Below, one piece after another: positions 1 to 9,140 of a stretch of 64,000 bases of DNA (positions are counted from its first letter, which is position 1; each line of letters opens with the position of its first letter). The stretch is from Pseudohaliea sp964438205. Lineage in GTDB: Bacteria > Pseudomonadota > Gammaproteobacteria > Pseudomonadales > Halieaceae. The position numbers were made by a program, and so were the translations under genes. A model generated the notes under the pieces. It saw nothing but the letters and a program-made list of their open reading frames with translations, was not told the origin of the DNA and made no database searches. Location of the stretch: positions 1 through 64,000 of the forward strand of contig CAYTJQ010000010.1 of assembly GCA_964438205.1 (NCBI GenBank), given 5' to 3'.

Positions 1-1
1 G

Positions 2-277
2 GAGCGACTGGAGCGCGCCCTGGAGCGCAGCGGAAAGGACCTTGCCGCCGTACAGACGAAACTCGGTGACGAAGCGCTCTACGCCGCAGCGGCCGGCGAC
101 GAGCTGACGGCGCTGCTGCGCCGCGAAGGCGAACTCCGCGGCGAAACCGAGGCGCTCGAGGAGGCGTGGCTGGAGGCTGAAGCGGCCCTCGAGGAGGCCG
201 CGGCGGCGTTCAGTGACCCGGGCGGCGGCGCGGACGGTAAAGAAGGCGAAGCTTCGCCCGGCGCGGCCAGCGCTTGA
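2..277 (+). CDS. ABC-F family ATPase, C-terminal fragment (YheS-like)
   Basis: Only the last ~91 codons are inside the window; the gene begins to the left. The fragment is an acidic, leucine- and alanine-rich coiled coil (LERLERAL..., EEAWLEAEAAL) followed by a Gly/Ala-rich tail. This matches the C-terminal helical domain of ABC-F ribosome-associated ATPases of the YheS type, including the typical EEAWL stretch. No ATPase motif is visible, so family assignment rests on this tail only. The 3' end overlaps the convergent GIY-YIG gene by 68 bp. Confidence 0.6.
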   Translation, partial: ERLERALERSGKDLAAVQTKLGDEALYAAAAGDELTALLRREGELRGETEALEEAWLEAEAALEEAAAAFSDPGGGADGKEGEASPGAASA

Positions 278-482
278 TCCGGGCCTCCTGCCGCTGGGCC
301 TCGCTGCGCGAGCTGGCGGCGGTGCTCCAGGCAAGCACCACGGGACGCCGGCTGCGGGTGTAACGCGGCCCGCCGGCGAGCTCACCGTTGTGCTGGCGCA
401 GGCGCCGGGCGACGTCCCGGGTCACGCCCGTGTAGAGTGAGCCATCGGCACAGCGCAATAGGTAGACGAACCACGCTGCCAT
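210..482 (-). CDS. GIY-YIG domain protein (UPF0213/YhbQ-like)
   Basis: A 90-residue protein starting MAAWFVYLLRC. The GIY-YIG core is complete: the YLLRCADGSLYTGVT segment corresponds to the two signature strands, followed by R and H (RRLRQHN) and a basic C-terminus (ARIKRWPRRAK). The length is normal for stand-alone YhbQ-type single-domain proteins, which are related to structure-specific nucleases; their cellular role is poorly defined. A longer frame reaches back to position 557, but the ATG at 482, preceded by GGGAG, begins exactly at the domain. Convergent with the ABC-F gene and divergent from trxA. Confidence 0.85.
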   Translation of the reverse strand: MAAWFVYLLRCADGSLYTGVTRDVARRLRQHNGELAGGPRYTRSRRPVVLAWSTAASSRSEAQRQEARIKRWPRRAKLRLLYRPRRRPGH

Positions 483-591
483 CACTCCCGGCTGCGCGGC
501 CCGTTGCGCGGATTGGTCGTTGGCCGGCCCGGTGTTAGCATTAGCCCCGTCAGCCACCTCTGCCCCTTACCCCTACCAGCTGGAGACCCCT

Positions 592-918
592 ATGAGTGAG
601 CACATCGTACACGTGACCGATGCCAGTTTCGATCAGGACGTCCTGGGCGCCGACGTACCGGTGATCGTCGACTTCTGGGCCGAATGGTGCGGCCCCTGCA
701 AGATGATCGCACCGATCCTCGACGAGGTCGCGAGCGAGTACGCCGGGCGCCTCAAGGTGTGCAAGGTCGACGTGGATTCCAACCCGGAGATTCCGCCGAA
801 GTTCGGCATCCGCGGCATCCCCACGCTGATCCTGTTCAAGAACGGTGCCGCGGAAGCGACCAAGGTCGGCGCCCTGTCCAAGACGCAGCTCGTCGAGTTC
901 ATCGAAGAGGCGCTCTGA
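592..918 (+). CDS. trxA: Thioredoxin 1
   Basis: A 108-residue cytosolic thiol-disulfide oxidoreductase that keeps protein thiols reduced using thioredoxin reductase and NADPH. The active site WCGPC lies at residues 32-36 and the conserved cis-proline loop GIPT around residue 77. The length is that of a single-domain thioredoxin with no signal peptide. The ATG at 592 follows a CTGGAG ribosome site; an in-frame upstream ATG at 520 would add an unrelated leader and is rejected. An extra cysteine is present near residue 57 (KVCKVD). trxA directly upstream of rho is a common gammaproteobacterial arrangement. Confidence 0.97.
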   Translation: MSEHIVHVTDASFDQDVLGADVPVIVDFWAEWCGPCKMIAPILDEVASEYAGRLKVCKVDVDSNPEIPPKFGIRGIPTLILFKNGAAEATKVGALSKTQLVEFIEEAL

Positions 919-959
919 GGTCCCTGTCGCGGGGCGCTGGCCGGTGCGGAAAAAACCGG

Positions 960-988
960 TAGACGCCCCCACCCCACCATGCTAGATT
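960..988 (+). promoter_or_regulatory. Putative sigma-70 promoter of rho
   Basis: TAGACG (-35-like, 960-965), 17 bp spacer, TAGATT (-10-like, 983-988). It would give a leader of about 140 nt before the rho start at 1135. Enterobacterial rho also has a long leader used in autoregulation; whether that applies here is inference. Confidence 0.35.
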
Positions 989-1134
989 CGTTTCGTCGCG
1001 CACCCCTGCGCAACGATAATAACCCCGAAACCCGACCGGCTGCTCCAATACCCGGGTGCCTGTGGCGCCCCTCCAGCCGCCCGCGCGACCCGGGCCTGTC
1101 CTTTCCCTCTCGAATCACACCCCAGAACAAATCT

Positions 1135-2403
1135 ATGAACCTGACCGACCTGAAGACCAAAGCAACGCAAGAGCTCATCGACATCGCCCAGGGCATCGGC
1201 CTCGAGAACATGGCCCGGTCCCGGAAGCAGGACATCATCTTCTCCATCCTCAAGAAACACGCGAAGAGCGGTGAGGACATCTACGGCGACGGGGTGCTGG
1301 AGATTCTCCAGGACGGTTTCGGCTTCCTGCGCTCCGCGGACAGCTCCTACCTCGCGGGCCCCGACGACATCTACGTGTCTCCGAGCCAGATCCGCCGTTT
1401 CAACCTGCGCACCGGCGACACGATTACCGGCAAGATCCGTCCGCCGAAGGACAGCGAGCGCTACTTCGCCCTGCTCAAGATCGGCGAGGTCAATTTCGAC
1501 CGGCCGGAAAACTCCAAGAGCAAGATCCTGTTCGAGAACCTGACGCCGCTGTTCCCGACGCAACGGCTGACCCTCGAGAAGGGCAACGGCAGTACCGAGG
1601 ATCTCACCGGCCGCATCATCGACCTCGTCGCCCCGATCGGCAAGGGCCAGCGCGGCCTGCTGGTGGCACCGCCCAAGGCCGGCAAGACGATCATGATGCA
1701 GAGCATGGCCCAGGCCATCATGAGCAATAACCCGGAGTGCTACATCATCGTGCTGCTCATCGACGAGCGGCCCGAGGAAGTGACCGAGATGCAGCGCTCC
1801 GTCGGCATCCGCGGCGCGGAGGTGGTGGCCTCCACCTTCGACGAACCGCCCGCCCGCCACGTGCAGGTGGCCGACATGGTCATCGAGAAGGCCAAGCGCC
1901 TCGTCGAGCACAAGCGCGACGTGGTCATCCTCCTCGACTCCATCACCCGCCTCGCCCGCGCCTACAACACGGTGATCCCGAGTTCCGGCAAGGTGCTCAC
2001 CGGCGGTGTCGATGCGCACGCCCTGGAGCGCCCGAAGCGCTTCTTCGGCGCGGCCCGCAACATCGAGGAAGGCGGCAGCCTGTCCATCCTCGCCACCGCC
2101 CTCATCGACACCGGCTCGAAGATGGACGAGGTGATCTACGAGGAGTTCAAGGGCACCGGCAACATGGAGCTGCACCTGGACCGGAAGATCTCCGAAAAGC
2201 GCGTCTACCCGGCCATCAACATCCGCCGCTCCGGCACCCGCCGGGAGGAACTGCTCACCGGGGAAGAGGAACTGCAGCGCATGTGGATTTTGCGCAAGCT
2301 GCTCCACGGCATGGAAGACCTGCCCGCCATCGAGTTTCTCATCGACAAGCTCAAGGACACGAAGACCAACGACGAGTTCTTCCTGTCCATGCGCCGGAAG
2401 TAA
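1135..2403 (+). CDS. rho: Transcription termination factor Rho
   Basis: A 422-residue hexameric RNA-dependent ATPase that terminates transcription. In order: an N-terminal Rho helix bundle (MNLTDLKTKATQELI...), a cold-shock-like RNA-binding domain with the RNP1-type stretch DGFGFLR (about 60-66), the Walker A loop APPKAGKT (about 178-185), and a Walker B segment VVILLDSITR. Length is canonical. The ATG at 1135 was chosen because homologous proteins start MNLT; the frame is open from 979 but that extension is low-complexity. Downstream of trxA with a 216-bp gap holding its probable promoter. Confidence 0.98.
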   Translation: MNLTDLKTKATQELIDIAQGIGLENMARSRKQDIIFSILKKHAKSGEDIYGDGVLEILQDGFGFLRSADSSYLAGPDDIYVSPSQIRRFNLRTGDTITGKIRPPKDSERYFALLKIGEVNFDRPENSKSKILFENLTPLFPTQRLTLEKGNGSTEDLTGRIIDLVAPIGKGQRGLLVAPPKAGKTIMMQSMAQAIMSNNPECYIIVLLIDERPEEVTEMQRSVGIRGAEVVASTFDEPPARHVQVADMVIEKAKRLVEHKRDVVILLDSITRLARAYNTVIPSSGKVLTGGVDAHALERPKRFFGAARNIEEGGSLSILATALIDTGSKMDEVIYEEFKGTGNMELHLDRKISEKRVYPAINIRRSGTRREELLTGEEELQRMWILRKLLHGMEDLPAIEFLIDKLKDTKTNDEFFLSMRRK

Positions 2404-2451
2404 GCGCGCGCAGCTTGCTATACTCCCCGCCCACTTCCGAGAGGGCACGGC

Positions 2452-3936
2452 ATGGCCGCACGCTACGCAGACCTGCGGGATTTCATTGCCGCCCTGGAAA
2501 AACAGGGTGAGCTGAAGCGTATCGACCTCGAGGTCGACCCCTGCCTGGAAATGACCGAGATCGCCGACCGCACGCTGCGCGCCGGCGGCCCCGCGCTGCT
2601 GTTCACGAACCCGAAGGGCTCGTCCGTTCCCGTCCTTGCCAACCTCTTCGGTACCGAGCGCCGGGTCGCCCTCGGCATGGGCGCCGACGACGTCAGCGCC
2701 CTGCGCGAGATCGGTGAACTGCTCGCCTACCTGCGCCAGCCCGATCCGCCGGAGAACTTCCGCGACGCCATCGACAAGGCACCGCTGCTGAAGAAAGTGA
2801 TGGCCATGGGGCCGAAGGTCGTGCGCAACCCGCCGTGCCAGGTGCACGTGCGCGAGGGCGATGGGGTGGATCTCTACGAGCTGCCCATCCAGACCTGCTG
2901 GCCCGGCGACGCCGGCCCCCTAGTGACCTGGCCCCTGGTCATTACCCGGGGGCCGCAGAAAAAACGGCAGAACCTGGGCATCTACCGCATGCAACTCATC
3001 GGCCGCAACAAGCTGATCATGCGCTGGCTGTCGCACCGGGGCGGTGCCCTCGACTACCGCGACTGGCAGGAGCAGCATCCGGGGAAGCGCTACCCGGTGG
3101 CCATCGCCCTCGGCGCGGACCCGGCTACCACCCTCGGCGCCGTGACGCCGGTGCCGGACACGCTCTCCGAGTACGCCTTCGCCGGACTCCTCCGCGGCGG
3201 CAAGACCGAGCTCGCCGAGTGCGTGACGCCGCTCTGCCGCGAGCACGGCCTGCAGGTCCCGGCGAGCGCCGAGTTCGTCCTCGAGGGCTACCTCGAGCCC
3301 GGCGAACTCGCCGACGAGGGTCCCTTCGGCGATCACACGGGTTATTACAACGAGGTCGACCGCTTTCCCGTGTTCACCGTGGAGGCGATCACCAGCCGCG
3401 AGGCGCCGATCTATCACAGCACCTACACGGGGCGGCCACCGGACGAGCCGGCCATTCTCGGCGTGGCCCTCAACGAGGTCTTCGTCCCCCTGCTGAAAAA
3501 GCAGTTCCCGGAGATCGTCGACTTCTACCTGCCGCCGGAGGGCTGCTCCTACCGCATGGCCGTCGTGACCATGCGCAAGGAATACCCGGGGCACGCGAAG
3601 CGGGTGATGCTGGGCATCTGGTCCTTCCTGCGCCAGTTCATGTACACCAAGTTCATCGTGGTCACCGACGACGACATCGACGCGCGCAACTGGCAGGACG
3701 TGATCTGGGCAATCACCACGCGCATGGACCCGCGCCGCGATTGCACCTTCGTGGACAACACGCCGATCGACTACCTGGACTTCGCCTCGCCGGTCGCCGG
3801 CCTCGGTTCCAAGGTCGGCCTCGACGCCACCAACAAGTGGCCCGGTGAAACGGACCGCGAGTGGGGCGAGCCGATCCGCATGGACGACGCCACCCGGGCG
3901 CGCGTGGACGCGATCTGGGACCGGTTGGGGCTGTAG
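2452..3936 (+). CDS. ubiD: 4-hydroxy-3-polyprenylbenzoate decarboxylase UbiD
   Basis: A 494-residue prenylated-FMN-dependent decarboxylase of ubiquinone synthesis; it removes the carboxyl group from the prenylated 4-hydroxybenzoate and needs the flavin prenyltransferase UbiX. Full-length family match: the N-terminal MAARYADLRDFI..., the LIGRNKLIMRW segment, the GDHTGYYN core and the C-terminal GETDREWG motif are all visible. A TATACT -10-like hexamer lies at 2419-2424. Convergent with hemY across 47 bp. Ubiquinone is also the electron carrier of cyclic photosynthetic electron flow. Confidence 0.96.
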   Translation: MAARYADLRDFIAALEKQGELKRIDLEVDPCLEMTEIADRTLRAGGPALLFTNPKGSSVPVLANLFGTERRVALGMGADDVSALREIGELLAYLRQPDPPENFRDAIDKAPLLKKVMAMGPKVVRNPPCQVHVREGDGVDLYELPIQTCWPGDAGPLVTWPLVITRGPQKKRQNLGIYRMQLIGRNKLIMRWLSHRGGALDYRDWQEQHPGKRYPVAIALGADPATTLGAVTPVPDTLSEYAFAGLLRGGKTELAECVTPLCREHGLQVPASAEFVLEGYLEPGELADEGPFGDHTGYYNEVDRFPVFTVEAITSREAPIYHSTYTGRPPDEPAILGVALNEVFVPLLKKQFPEIVDFYLPPEGCSYRMAVVTMRKEYPGHAKRVMLGIWSFLRQFMYTKFIVVTDDDIDARNWQDVIWAITTRMDPRRDCTFVDNTPIDYLDFASPVAGLGSKVGLDATNKWPGETDREWGEPIRMDDATRARVDAIWDRLGL

Positions 3937-3983
3937 CCAGGCGCTGCTGACAGGGAAGGTGCTGCTACGGGTAGCGTCGAGGG

Positions 3984-5273
3984 TCAGTCCTTCCCTTCCC
4001 CGGCCCGCTCGCCGTCGAGGCGGCGATCGTCGGGCACGAGGTCGTTACCGCCCACGGCGTCCGGCAGCGGCAGCTCCGGGAGGGCCTCGCCCTGCAGGGT
4101 GATGCCGGTGTTGAAGTACTGCGCGGCCAGGCTCGTCTCACCGCTGGCCAGCAGCAGCCGGCCGAGCTCCGCGCAGGCCTCTTCCGTGGGACCCGCCTGG
4201 ATGCTGCGCTCGAAGTACTGCCGCGCCCGCTGCCAGTCCTGCTGGCGGGCGGCGAGGCGACCGAGGCAGAGAAACAGCGCCGGGTCGTCGCCGTGCTTGC
4301 CCAGCCAGTGCTCGGCCTGCGTGAGCTGGCGCTTTCCCTTCTCCAGCGCCAGGCGACCGTAGCGATTGACGAGCTCCGGGTCCCAGCGCTTCTTCAGCGT
4401 GCGCGTGATGAGCTTTGCCGCGTCGTCCCCGGCGCCGACCTTCTCCAGCAGTTCCACGTAGCGGTGCAGGAGTGCTTCATCCTGCTGCAGCGCCGGCGGC
4501 ACGCGGCGCCAGGTGAGCTTGAGGGCCGCCGCCGTGTCGTCACCGAGATCGAGGGCCGCGCCCTCGAGGAGCCGCAGGTGGCACTCGCGCTCGAGGCGGG
4601 CGAGCTCCTTGTCCGGCAGCGCACCCTGGCGCCGCAGCACCGGCAACAGCTCGGCGAGGCCCTCCCAGTCGCCGAGGCCGAGCAGCGCCTTGCAGCGCAG
4701 CCGCGAAACCTGGGGGCTGTTACTGCGCAGGGCCACCCGCTCGAGGCAGGTCAGGGCGCGATCGAACTTGCCGCCCTGCAGGGCGAGCTCGGCCTGGGTC
4801 AGGTCCACGGCGACGGCGGCCTGGACATCTTCGCGCAGCGCCGCCTCGAGGTCGCTCCGCATCTGCTCGGGATCATCGAGCTGGAAGCTGGCGCGCGCGG
4901 CCATCAGGTGATTGAAAACCGGCGACGCGCTGTGTTTCGCGCCGCGCTGCAGCGCGCGGCGGGACTTGCGCCAGTCGCCCTCGATGTAACTGATCAGGCC
5001 CCGGTTCGTCAGCCGCGCGGCCTGGCGGCGCTGCCGGGCGGTTGCCCAGAAACGCACCGACCCGGGGCTCGCCAGCAGCCGGGCAACGGTGCCGACGACC
5101 GCGTACAGCACCAGCACCAGCACCGCAATGAGCAGCAGGCCGACCCAGAGGCTCGACTCCACCGTGTAGCCCCCGAAGGCGATGAGCAGGTAGCCCGGCT
5201 CACTCTCGAGCATCGCCACCAGGCCCACGCCCAGCAGCAGGGCGATGAGCGCGAGGAGGAAGAAGCTGCGCAT
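3984..5273 (-). CDS. hemY: HemY-like inner-membrane TPR protein
   Basis: A 429-residue protein with two N-terminal hydrophobic segments (about residues 3-23 and 38-65: FFLLALIALLLGVGLVAML; WVGLLLIAVLVLVLYAVVG) followed by helical TPR-like repeats rich in LERxA and ALxxGxWxxA. This is the proteobacterial HemY architecture. Despite the name it is not the oxygen-dependent protoporphyrinogen oxidase of Bacillus; its molecular role is unclear. Its start overlaps the hemX stop (TGATG), so it is the last gene of the algZ-algR-hemCDXY block. Confidence 0.93.
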   Translation of the reverse strand: MRSFFLLALIALLLGVGLVAMLESEPGYLLIAFGGYTVESSLWVGLLLIAVLVLVLYAVVGTVARLLASPGSVRFWATARQRRQAARLTNRGLISYIEGDWRKSRRALQRGAKHSASPVFNHLMAARASFQLDDPEQMRSDLEAALREDVQAAVAVDLTQAELALQGGKFDRALTCLERVALRSNSPQVSRLRCKALLGLGDWEGLAELLPVLRRQGALPDKELARLERECHLRLLEGAALDLGDDTAAALKLTWRRVPPALQQDEALLHRYVELLEKVGAGDDAAKLITRTLKKRWDPELVNRYGRLALEKGKRQLTQAEHWLGKHGDDPALFLCLGRLAARQQDWQRARQYFERSIQAGPTEEACAELGRLLLASGETSLAAQYFNTGITLQGEALPELPLPDAVGGNDLVPDDRRLDGERAGEGKD

Positions 5274-6652
5274 CAGTCGCCGCTCCGGCCCGCGGGCGCG
5301 GCGAGCACGGACTGCATGGCGGCAAGGCTGTCGGTGGCGTCGGGGACGTCGACACTCACGCGCTCACCGGCGAGGTCCTCGAGCTCGACGACCATGGCGG
5401 CGGCGCCGTCGGGATCGCTGGCCTCGAACTCGCGAACCCAGCCCGCGGCGCGCTCCACGCTTTCCCGGTAGAGACGGCCGTTGCCGGAGAGCAGCGCCAC
5501 CTGGGCCTGCTCCAGCAGCATGCGCAGGTTCTGGCGCACCAGCCGCTCCCACTGCGGGTCCATGAGGACTTCCACCGGCTCGTCCCGGCGGCGCACCACG
5601 ACGTAGTCGGAGAGCTTGGCAAGGGCGCGCTCGTAGCCCTGGCGCAGCCGGCTCTGCCAGTCTCCCTCGCCCTTCGGCGGGGCGTCGCCCGACGGCAGGG
5701 AAGGGGTATCGAAGACCTCCAGGCTTTCGATGCGGTCGATGAGGGCGGCGAGGCGCAGGTAGGTGCCCTGCCGGTCGAGCTTCGGTACCGCGCGTACCGC
5801 GGCGAGGTCCTCGGCGATGGCCTCGCGCACCCCGTGCAGTGACGGATCGTCGAGCTCGCGCAGCACGCCGTCAGCGCTGCGCAGGAGCGCCTCCGCAGAG
5901 GCGGTGTCGCCGGTCATGACCAGGCGCTGATTGGCGAGGCGCAGGAGATAGTTGGTCTCGGCGAGCAGCCAGCTGTCGCGATCGCCGGCGCTGACCTGCT
6001 GGAACTCCTCCAGCTGGCTGCGCTGGCGGGCAAGCTGGCTGTCGAGGCGCTCGAAGCGTCCCGCCACGGCGTCGCGCAGGCCGGCGACGGCCTTTGCGGT
6101 CTCCGCCTGCCCGCTGCGGGCGTCACGGGCGTCCTCCGCCACATCCGCCAGCCGGTCCCGGAGTTCGTCGTCGGCGGCCTGCAGTTCGCCGCGCAGCTGT
6201 GTCTCGGCGGCTTTCACCGCCAGCTCGACCTGGCGCTCGAGGGCGCTGTTGAGCTGCTCGAGAGTCGCACTCTCCCGGCCGGACACGGCCTCGAGGCCGG
6301 TGAGCCGCTGCAGCACGTCGCTGTCGCGGCGCTGGCCGTCGAGCAGGCCCCAGAAAGCGGCACCGGCGGCAAGCACGGCGATGGCCAGGGCGAGCTTAGG
6401 GATGAGGGGATTGCCCGCGGGGTCGGCCGCGGTCGCCGCCGGGGCGGGTGCCGGGCTCACCGTGCCGCTCCCTGCAGCCGCGGTCTGCCCTGCGTTCCCG
6501 GTACTTTCCATGGCCGCCGCCGGGCCGTCCTCCGCCGGGGCGTGCTCCACCGCCTCTGCGCCCGCTGCGGCGGGCGCTGACGGTGCATCAGTCCCGTCGG
6601 TGGTGTCGCTGTGCTCCGCGCTGTCGTCGTCGCGGTCTTCGTCTCTCGTCAC
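5273..6652 (-). CDS. hemX: HemX-like membrane protein (annotated as uroporphyrinogen-III C-methyltransferase-like)
   Basis: A 459-residue protein: an acidic, low-complexity cytoplasmic N-terminus (about 1-85), one transmembrane helix (KLALAIAVLAAGAAFWGLL), then a long alpha-helical region that begins as a predicted coiled coil (LEQLNSALERQVELAVKAAE). This matches the HemX family; a methyltransferase fold is not visible, so the enzymatic name should be distrusted. The GTG at 6652 overlaps the hemD stop (GTGA). Likely acts with HemY at the inner membrane. Confidence 0.9.
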   Translation of the reverse strand: MTRDEDRDDDSAEHSDTTDGTDAPSAPAAAGAEAVEHAPAEDGPAAAMESTGNAGQTAAAGSGTVSPAPAPAATAADPAGNPLIPKLALAIAVLAAGAAFWGLLDGQRRDSDVLQRLTGLEAVSGRESATLEQLNSALERQVELAVKAAETQLRGELQAADDELRDRLADVAEDARDARSGQAETAKAVAGLRDAVAGRFERLDSQLARQRSQLEEFQQVSAGDRDSWLLAETNYLLRLANQRLVMTGDTASAEALLRSADGVLRELDDPSLHGVREAIAEDLAAVRAVPKLDRQGTYLRLAALIDRIESLEVFDTPSLPSGDAPPKGEGDWQSRLRQGYERALAKLSDYVVVRRRDEPVEVLMDPQWERLVRQNLRMLLEQAQVALLSGNGRLYRESVERAAGWVREFEASDPDGAAAMVVELEDLAGERVSVDVPDATDSLAAMQSVLAAPAGRSGD

Positions 6653-7428
6653 TCGCTTTCCCCCAGGGCCGCCCACCAGCGCTGCGCCGCGGCCAGCATG
6701 GCGTCGTCGGCGGCATTGGCCGCGACCACCGGCTGCTGCCAACCCGCGACGACGGCTTCCTCCGCCACCCGCGCCGAGGGTACGACCAGCGTGATGTCCG
6801 CTAACTTATGCGTTTCCCGGGGCTTAAGCAATGCCGTCAGGTTAGCGAGTGCTTCACCGCTGGAAATGAGTATCAGGCGCACCGCATCCCGTGCCAGCCG
6901 ATCCATGAGTTCGGCCCCGTCGACGGCCGGTGCCACACGCCGGTAGCAGGCCAGCTCGTCGACCTCGGCCCCGCGGGAGCCTAGCGTTTCGCGCAGCGCC
7001 TGCCGTCCCCCCTCCCCCTTGACGATGAGGACCCGCTCGCCGCGCACCGCCACCAGTTCCGGCAGCGCGAGGAGCCCTTCGCTGGTCATGTCGGCACCGG
7101 GGGTGCGCACCGCCAGGCCGGCCTCGCGAAGTGCGGCCGCGGTACTGTCACCCACCGCGTAGCAGGCCACCCCCACGGGCCACCGGGGCCAGTAGTCCAG
7201 GAGCCGTTCGAGGCCGAAGCGCACGGCGTTGCGGCTGATGAAGATGCAGTGCCGGTAGCGGTCGAGATCCTGCACCAGGCGGCGCTGCGCCGGCGCCAGC
7301 CCGGCCAGCGGCTCCAGGGCCAGGAGCGGCTGCCGCGTGACCGTGAAGCCCGCCGCCTCGAGGCGCTTGCAAAGGCTGTCGGCCTGGCCGGCCGGGCGCG
7401 TGACCAGGACCGTCGGCACCGCAGGCAC
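6649..7428 (-). CDS. hemD: Uroporphyrinogen-III synthase
   Basis: A 259-residue enzyme that cyclises hydroxymethylbilane to uroporphyrinogen III with inversion of ring D, the branch point for haem, sirohaem and bacteriochlorophyll. The N-terminal VLVTRPAGQADSLCKRLEAAG and the central YAVGDSTAAALREAGL (the conserved VGxxTA signature) are clear. GTG start at 7428, overlapping the hemC stop by one base, implies translational coupling. Confidence 0.95.
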   Translation of the reverse strand: MPAVPTVLVTRPAGQADSLCKRLEAAGFTVTRQPLLALEPLAGLAPAQRRLVQDLDRYRHCIFISRNAVRFGLERLLDYWPRWPVGVACYAVGDSTAAALREAGLAVRTPGADMTSEGLLALPELVAVRGERVLIVKGEGGRQALRETLGSRGAEVDELACYRRVAPAVDGAELMDRLARDAVRLILISSGEALANLTALLKPRETHKLADITLVVPSARVAEEAVVAGWQQPVVAANAADDAMLAAAQRWWAALGESE

Positions 7429-8360
7429 TAGCGGCTGTACACCTCGGCGAGGATGGCCTCGGCGCCCTGGCCGAGGAGGTCCTCCGCCACGGCAATGCCG
7501 AGCGCCTCCGCCTCGGCCACCGGCGCCCGGCCCTCGGCGCGCAGCACCGTGGTACCGTCGGGGCGGCCCACCAGGCCCCGGAGCCAGAGCGCGCTGCCGC
7601 CGTCAACGTGCTCGGCGTAGGCGGCGATGGGCACCTCGCAGCCGCCCTGCAGGCGCCGGTTCAGGGCCCGCTCGGCGAGCACGCGCTCGGCGGTGGCCGG
7701 GTGGTGCAGCGGCTGCAGGAGCTCGAGGGTCGCGCCGTCTTCACTGCGCAGTTCGATACCCACAGCGCCCTGCCCGCCCGCCGGCAGGGAGTCGGCGACG
7801 GGGATGGGGTTGCGGATACGCTCGCCGAGGCCCAGGCGCAGCAGCCCGGCGCTGGCAAGGATGATGGCGTCGTACTCGCCGTCGTCGAGCTTGCGCAGCC
7901 GCGTCTGTACGTTGCCGCGCAGGAAGCGCACCGTGAGGTCGGGCCGGCGGGCACGCAACTGGCACTCCCGGCGCAGGCTGGAGGTGCCGACCACCGCACC
8001 CGCGGGCAGGTCCTCGACGCGCTCGTAGCGGTTGCTGACGAAGGCGTCGGTGGGCTCTTCCCGCTCGCAGATGATGCCGAGACCCAGGCCTTCGGGAAAC
8101 GCCATGGGCACGTCCTTCATGGAGTGCACGGCGATGTCGGCGCTGCGGTCCAGGAGGGCCGTCTCCAGCTCCTTCACGAACAGGCCCTTGCCGCCGACCT
8201 TGGCCAGGGGCACGTCGAGGATCTGGTCCCCGCGGGAGGTCATGCCGAGGAGCTCGACGCTGAGGCCCGGGTGCGCCGCCGTGAGCGCATCGCGAACGTA
8301 TTCCGCCTGCCACAGCGCGAGCGCGCTCTCGCGGGTCGCGATGGTGACTGTCTGGCCCAT
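7428..8360 (-). CDS. hemC: Porphobilinogen deaminase (hydroxymethylbilane synthase)
   Basis: A 310-residue cytosolic enzyme that joins four porphobilinogens into hydroxymethylbilane. Visible: the N-terminal TIATRESALALWQAEYV, the substrate-binding VHSMKDVP, arginine-rich TSSLRRECQLRARRPDL, and LQGGCEVPIAAYA with the cysteine that anchors the dipyrromethane cofactor. The length is standard. It lies 55 bp downstream of algR, as in Pseudomonas, and feeds both haem and bacteriochlorophyll synthesis. Confidence 0.97.
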   Translation of the reverse strand: MGQTVTIATRESALALWQAEYVRDALTAAHPGLSVELLGMTSRGDQILDVPLAKVGGKGLFVKELETALLDRSADIAVHSMKDVPMAFPEGLGLGIICEREEPTDAFVSNRYERVEDLPAGAVVGTSSLRRECQLRARRPDLTVRFLRGNVQTRLRKLDDGEYDAIILASAGLLRLGLGERIRNPIPVADSLPAGGQGAVGIELRSEDGATLELLQPLHHPATAERVLAERALNRRLQGGCEVPIAAYAEHVDGGSALWLRGLVGRPDGTTVLRAEGRAPVAEAEALGIAVAEDLLGQGAEAILAEVYSR

Positions 8361-8415
8361 GTGGTTCCCCCGGTGTCTGAAAGCGGCGCCATGATACCAG
8401 CGACCGCCCCGGGGG

Positions 8416-9135
8416 TCAGCGCGCCGCGAGCCGCTCCCGGAACGCCCCCAGGTGCCGCCGGCTCACCGCCGGCCGCTGGTCGATACCGTCGAGCTCCACG
8501 ACCCAACCGCCCTCCCCGCGAACGAGGCGGATGACGTGGGCGAGCGCGACGAGGGCGCCGCGATGCACGCGCACGAAACGCCGGGGGAACTCGCGCTCGA
8601 GGTCCTTCAGGGTCTCGTCCAGCACCAGCGAACCCCGGGGGCTGTAGGCGACCACGTACTTCTGCTCCGCCAGCAGGCAGCGCACGCTGTCGACGGGCAG
8701 CGTCCGCATGCCCCCGTGACCGCTGCTCACCAGTTCCCGCCGGCCCTCGTCACCGCGCAGCGCCGCGAGCTGGGCGCGGTTGACCCGGCCGGCCGCGGCC
8801 AGGGCCTGCGCCAGGTCCGCCTCGCGCACCGGCTTCAGCAGGTAACCGACCGCGGCATGGCGCAGCGCCTCCAGGGCGTAGGCATCGTAGGCGGTGCAGA
8901 ACACCACGGCCGGTGGCTGCGCCATGGCGGCGAGCTGCTCCGCGACGGCGAGGCCGTCGGTGCCGGGCATGCGGATGTCGAGCAGCACGAGGTCCGGCGG
9001 CGCGGTCTGCACCGCGCGCAGCGCGCGCTCACCGTCACCGGCCTCGCTGACGGCCGCGTCCGGGCGCAGGCGCGCGAGGAGCCGCAGCAGCCGCTCGCGG
9101 GCCAGGGGTTCGTCATCGACGACCAGGATCCTCAT
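8416..9135 (-). CDS. algR: LytTR-type response regulator AlgR
   Basis: A 239-residue two-component regulator. The receiver domain (about 1-120) has the acidic pair DD at 7-8, the phospho-acceptor Asp at about 53 (LLDIRMPG) and the conserved KP (YLLKPV). The C-terminal LytTR DNA-binding domain (about 140-239) contains LAEQKYVVAYSPRG and FVRVHRGALV. ATG at 9135 lies 5 bp after the algZ stop. The neighbourhood algZ-algR-hemC-hemD is that of Pseudomonas; the regulon in this organism cannot be read from the sequence. Confidence 0.93.
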   Translation of the reverse strand: MRILVVDDEPLARERLLRLLARLRPDAAVSEAGDGERALRAVQTAPPDLVLLDIRMPGTDGLAVAEQLAAMAQPPAVVFCTAYDAYALEALRHAAVGYLLKPVREADLAQALAAAGRVNRAQLAALRGDEGRRELVSSGHGGMRTLPVDSVRCLLAEQKYVVAYSPRGSLVLDETLKDLEREFPRRFVRVHRGALVALAHVIRLVRGEGGWVVELDGIDQRPAVSRRHLGAFRERLAAR

Positions 9136-9140
9136 GGCGG

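Noticed and set aside
982..2847. Long antisense frame across rho and ubiD
   Set aside because: Spans two well-identified genes in opposite direction with no domain of its own.
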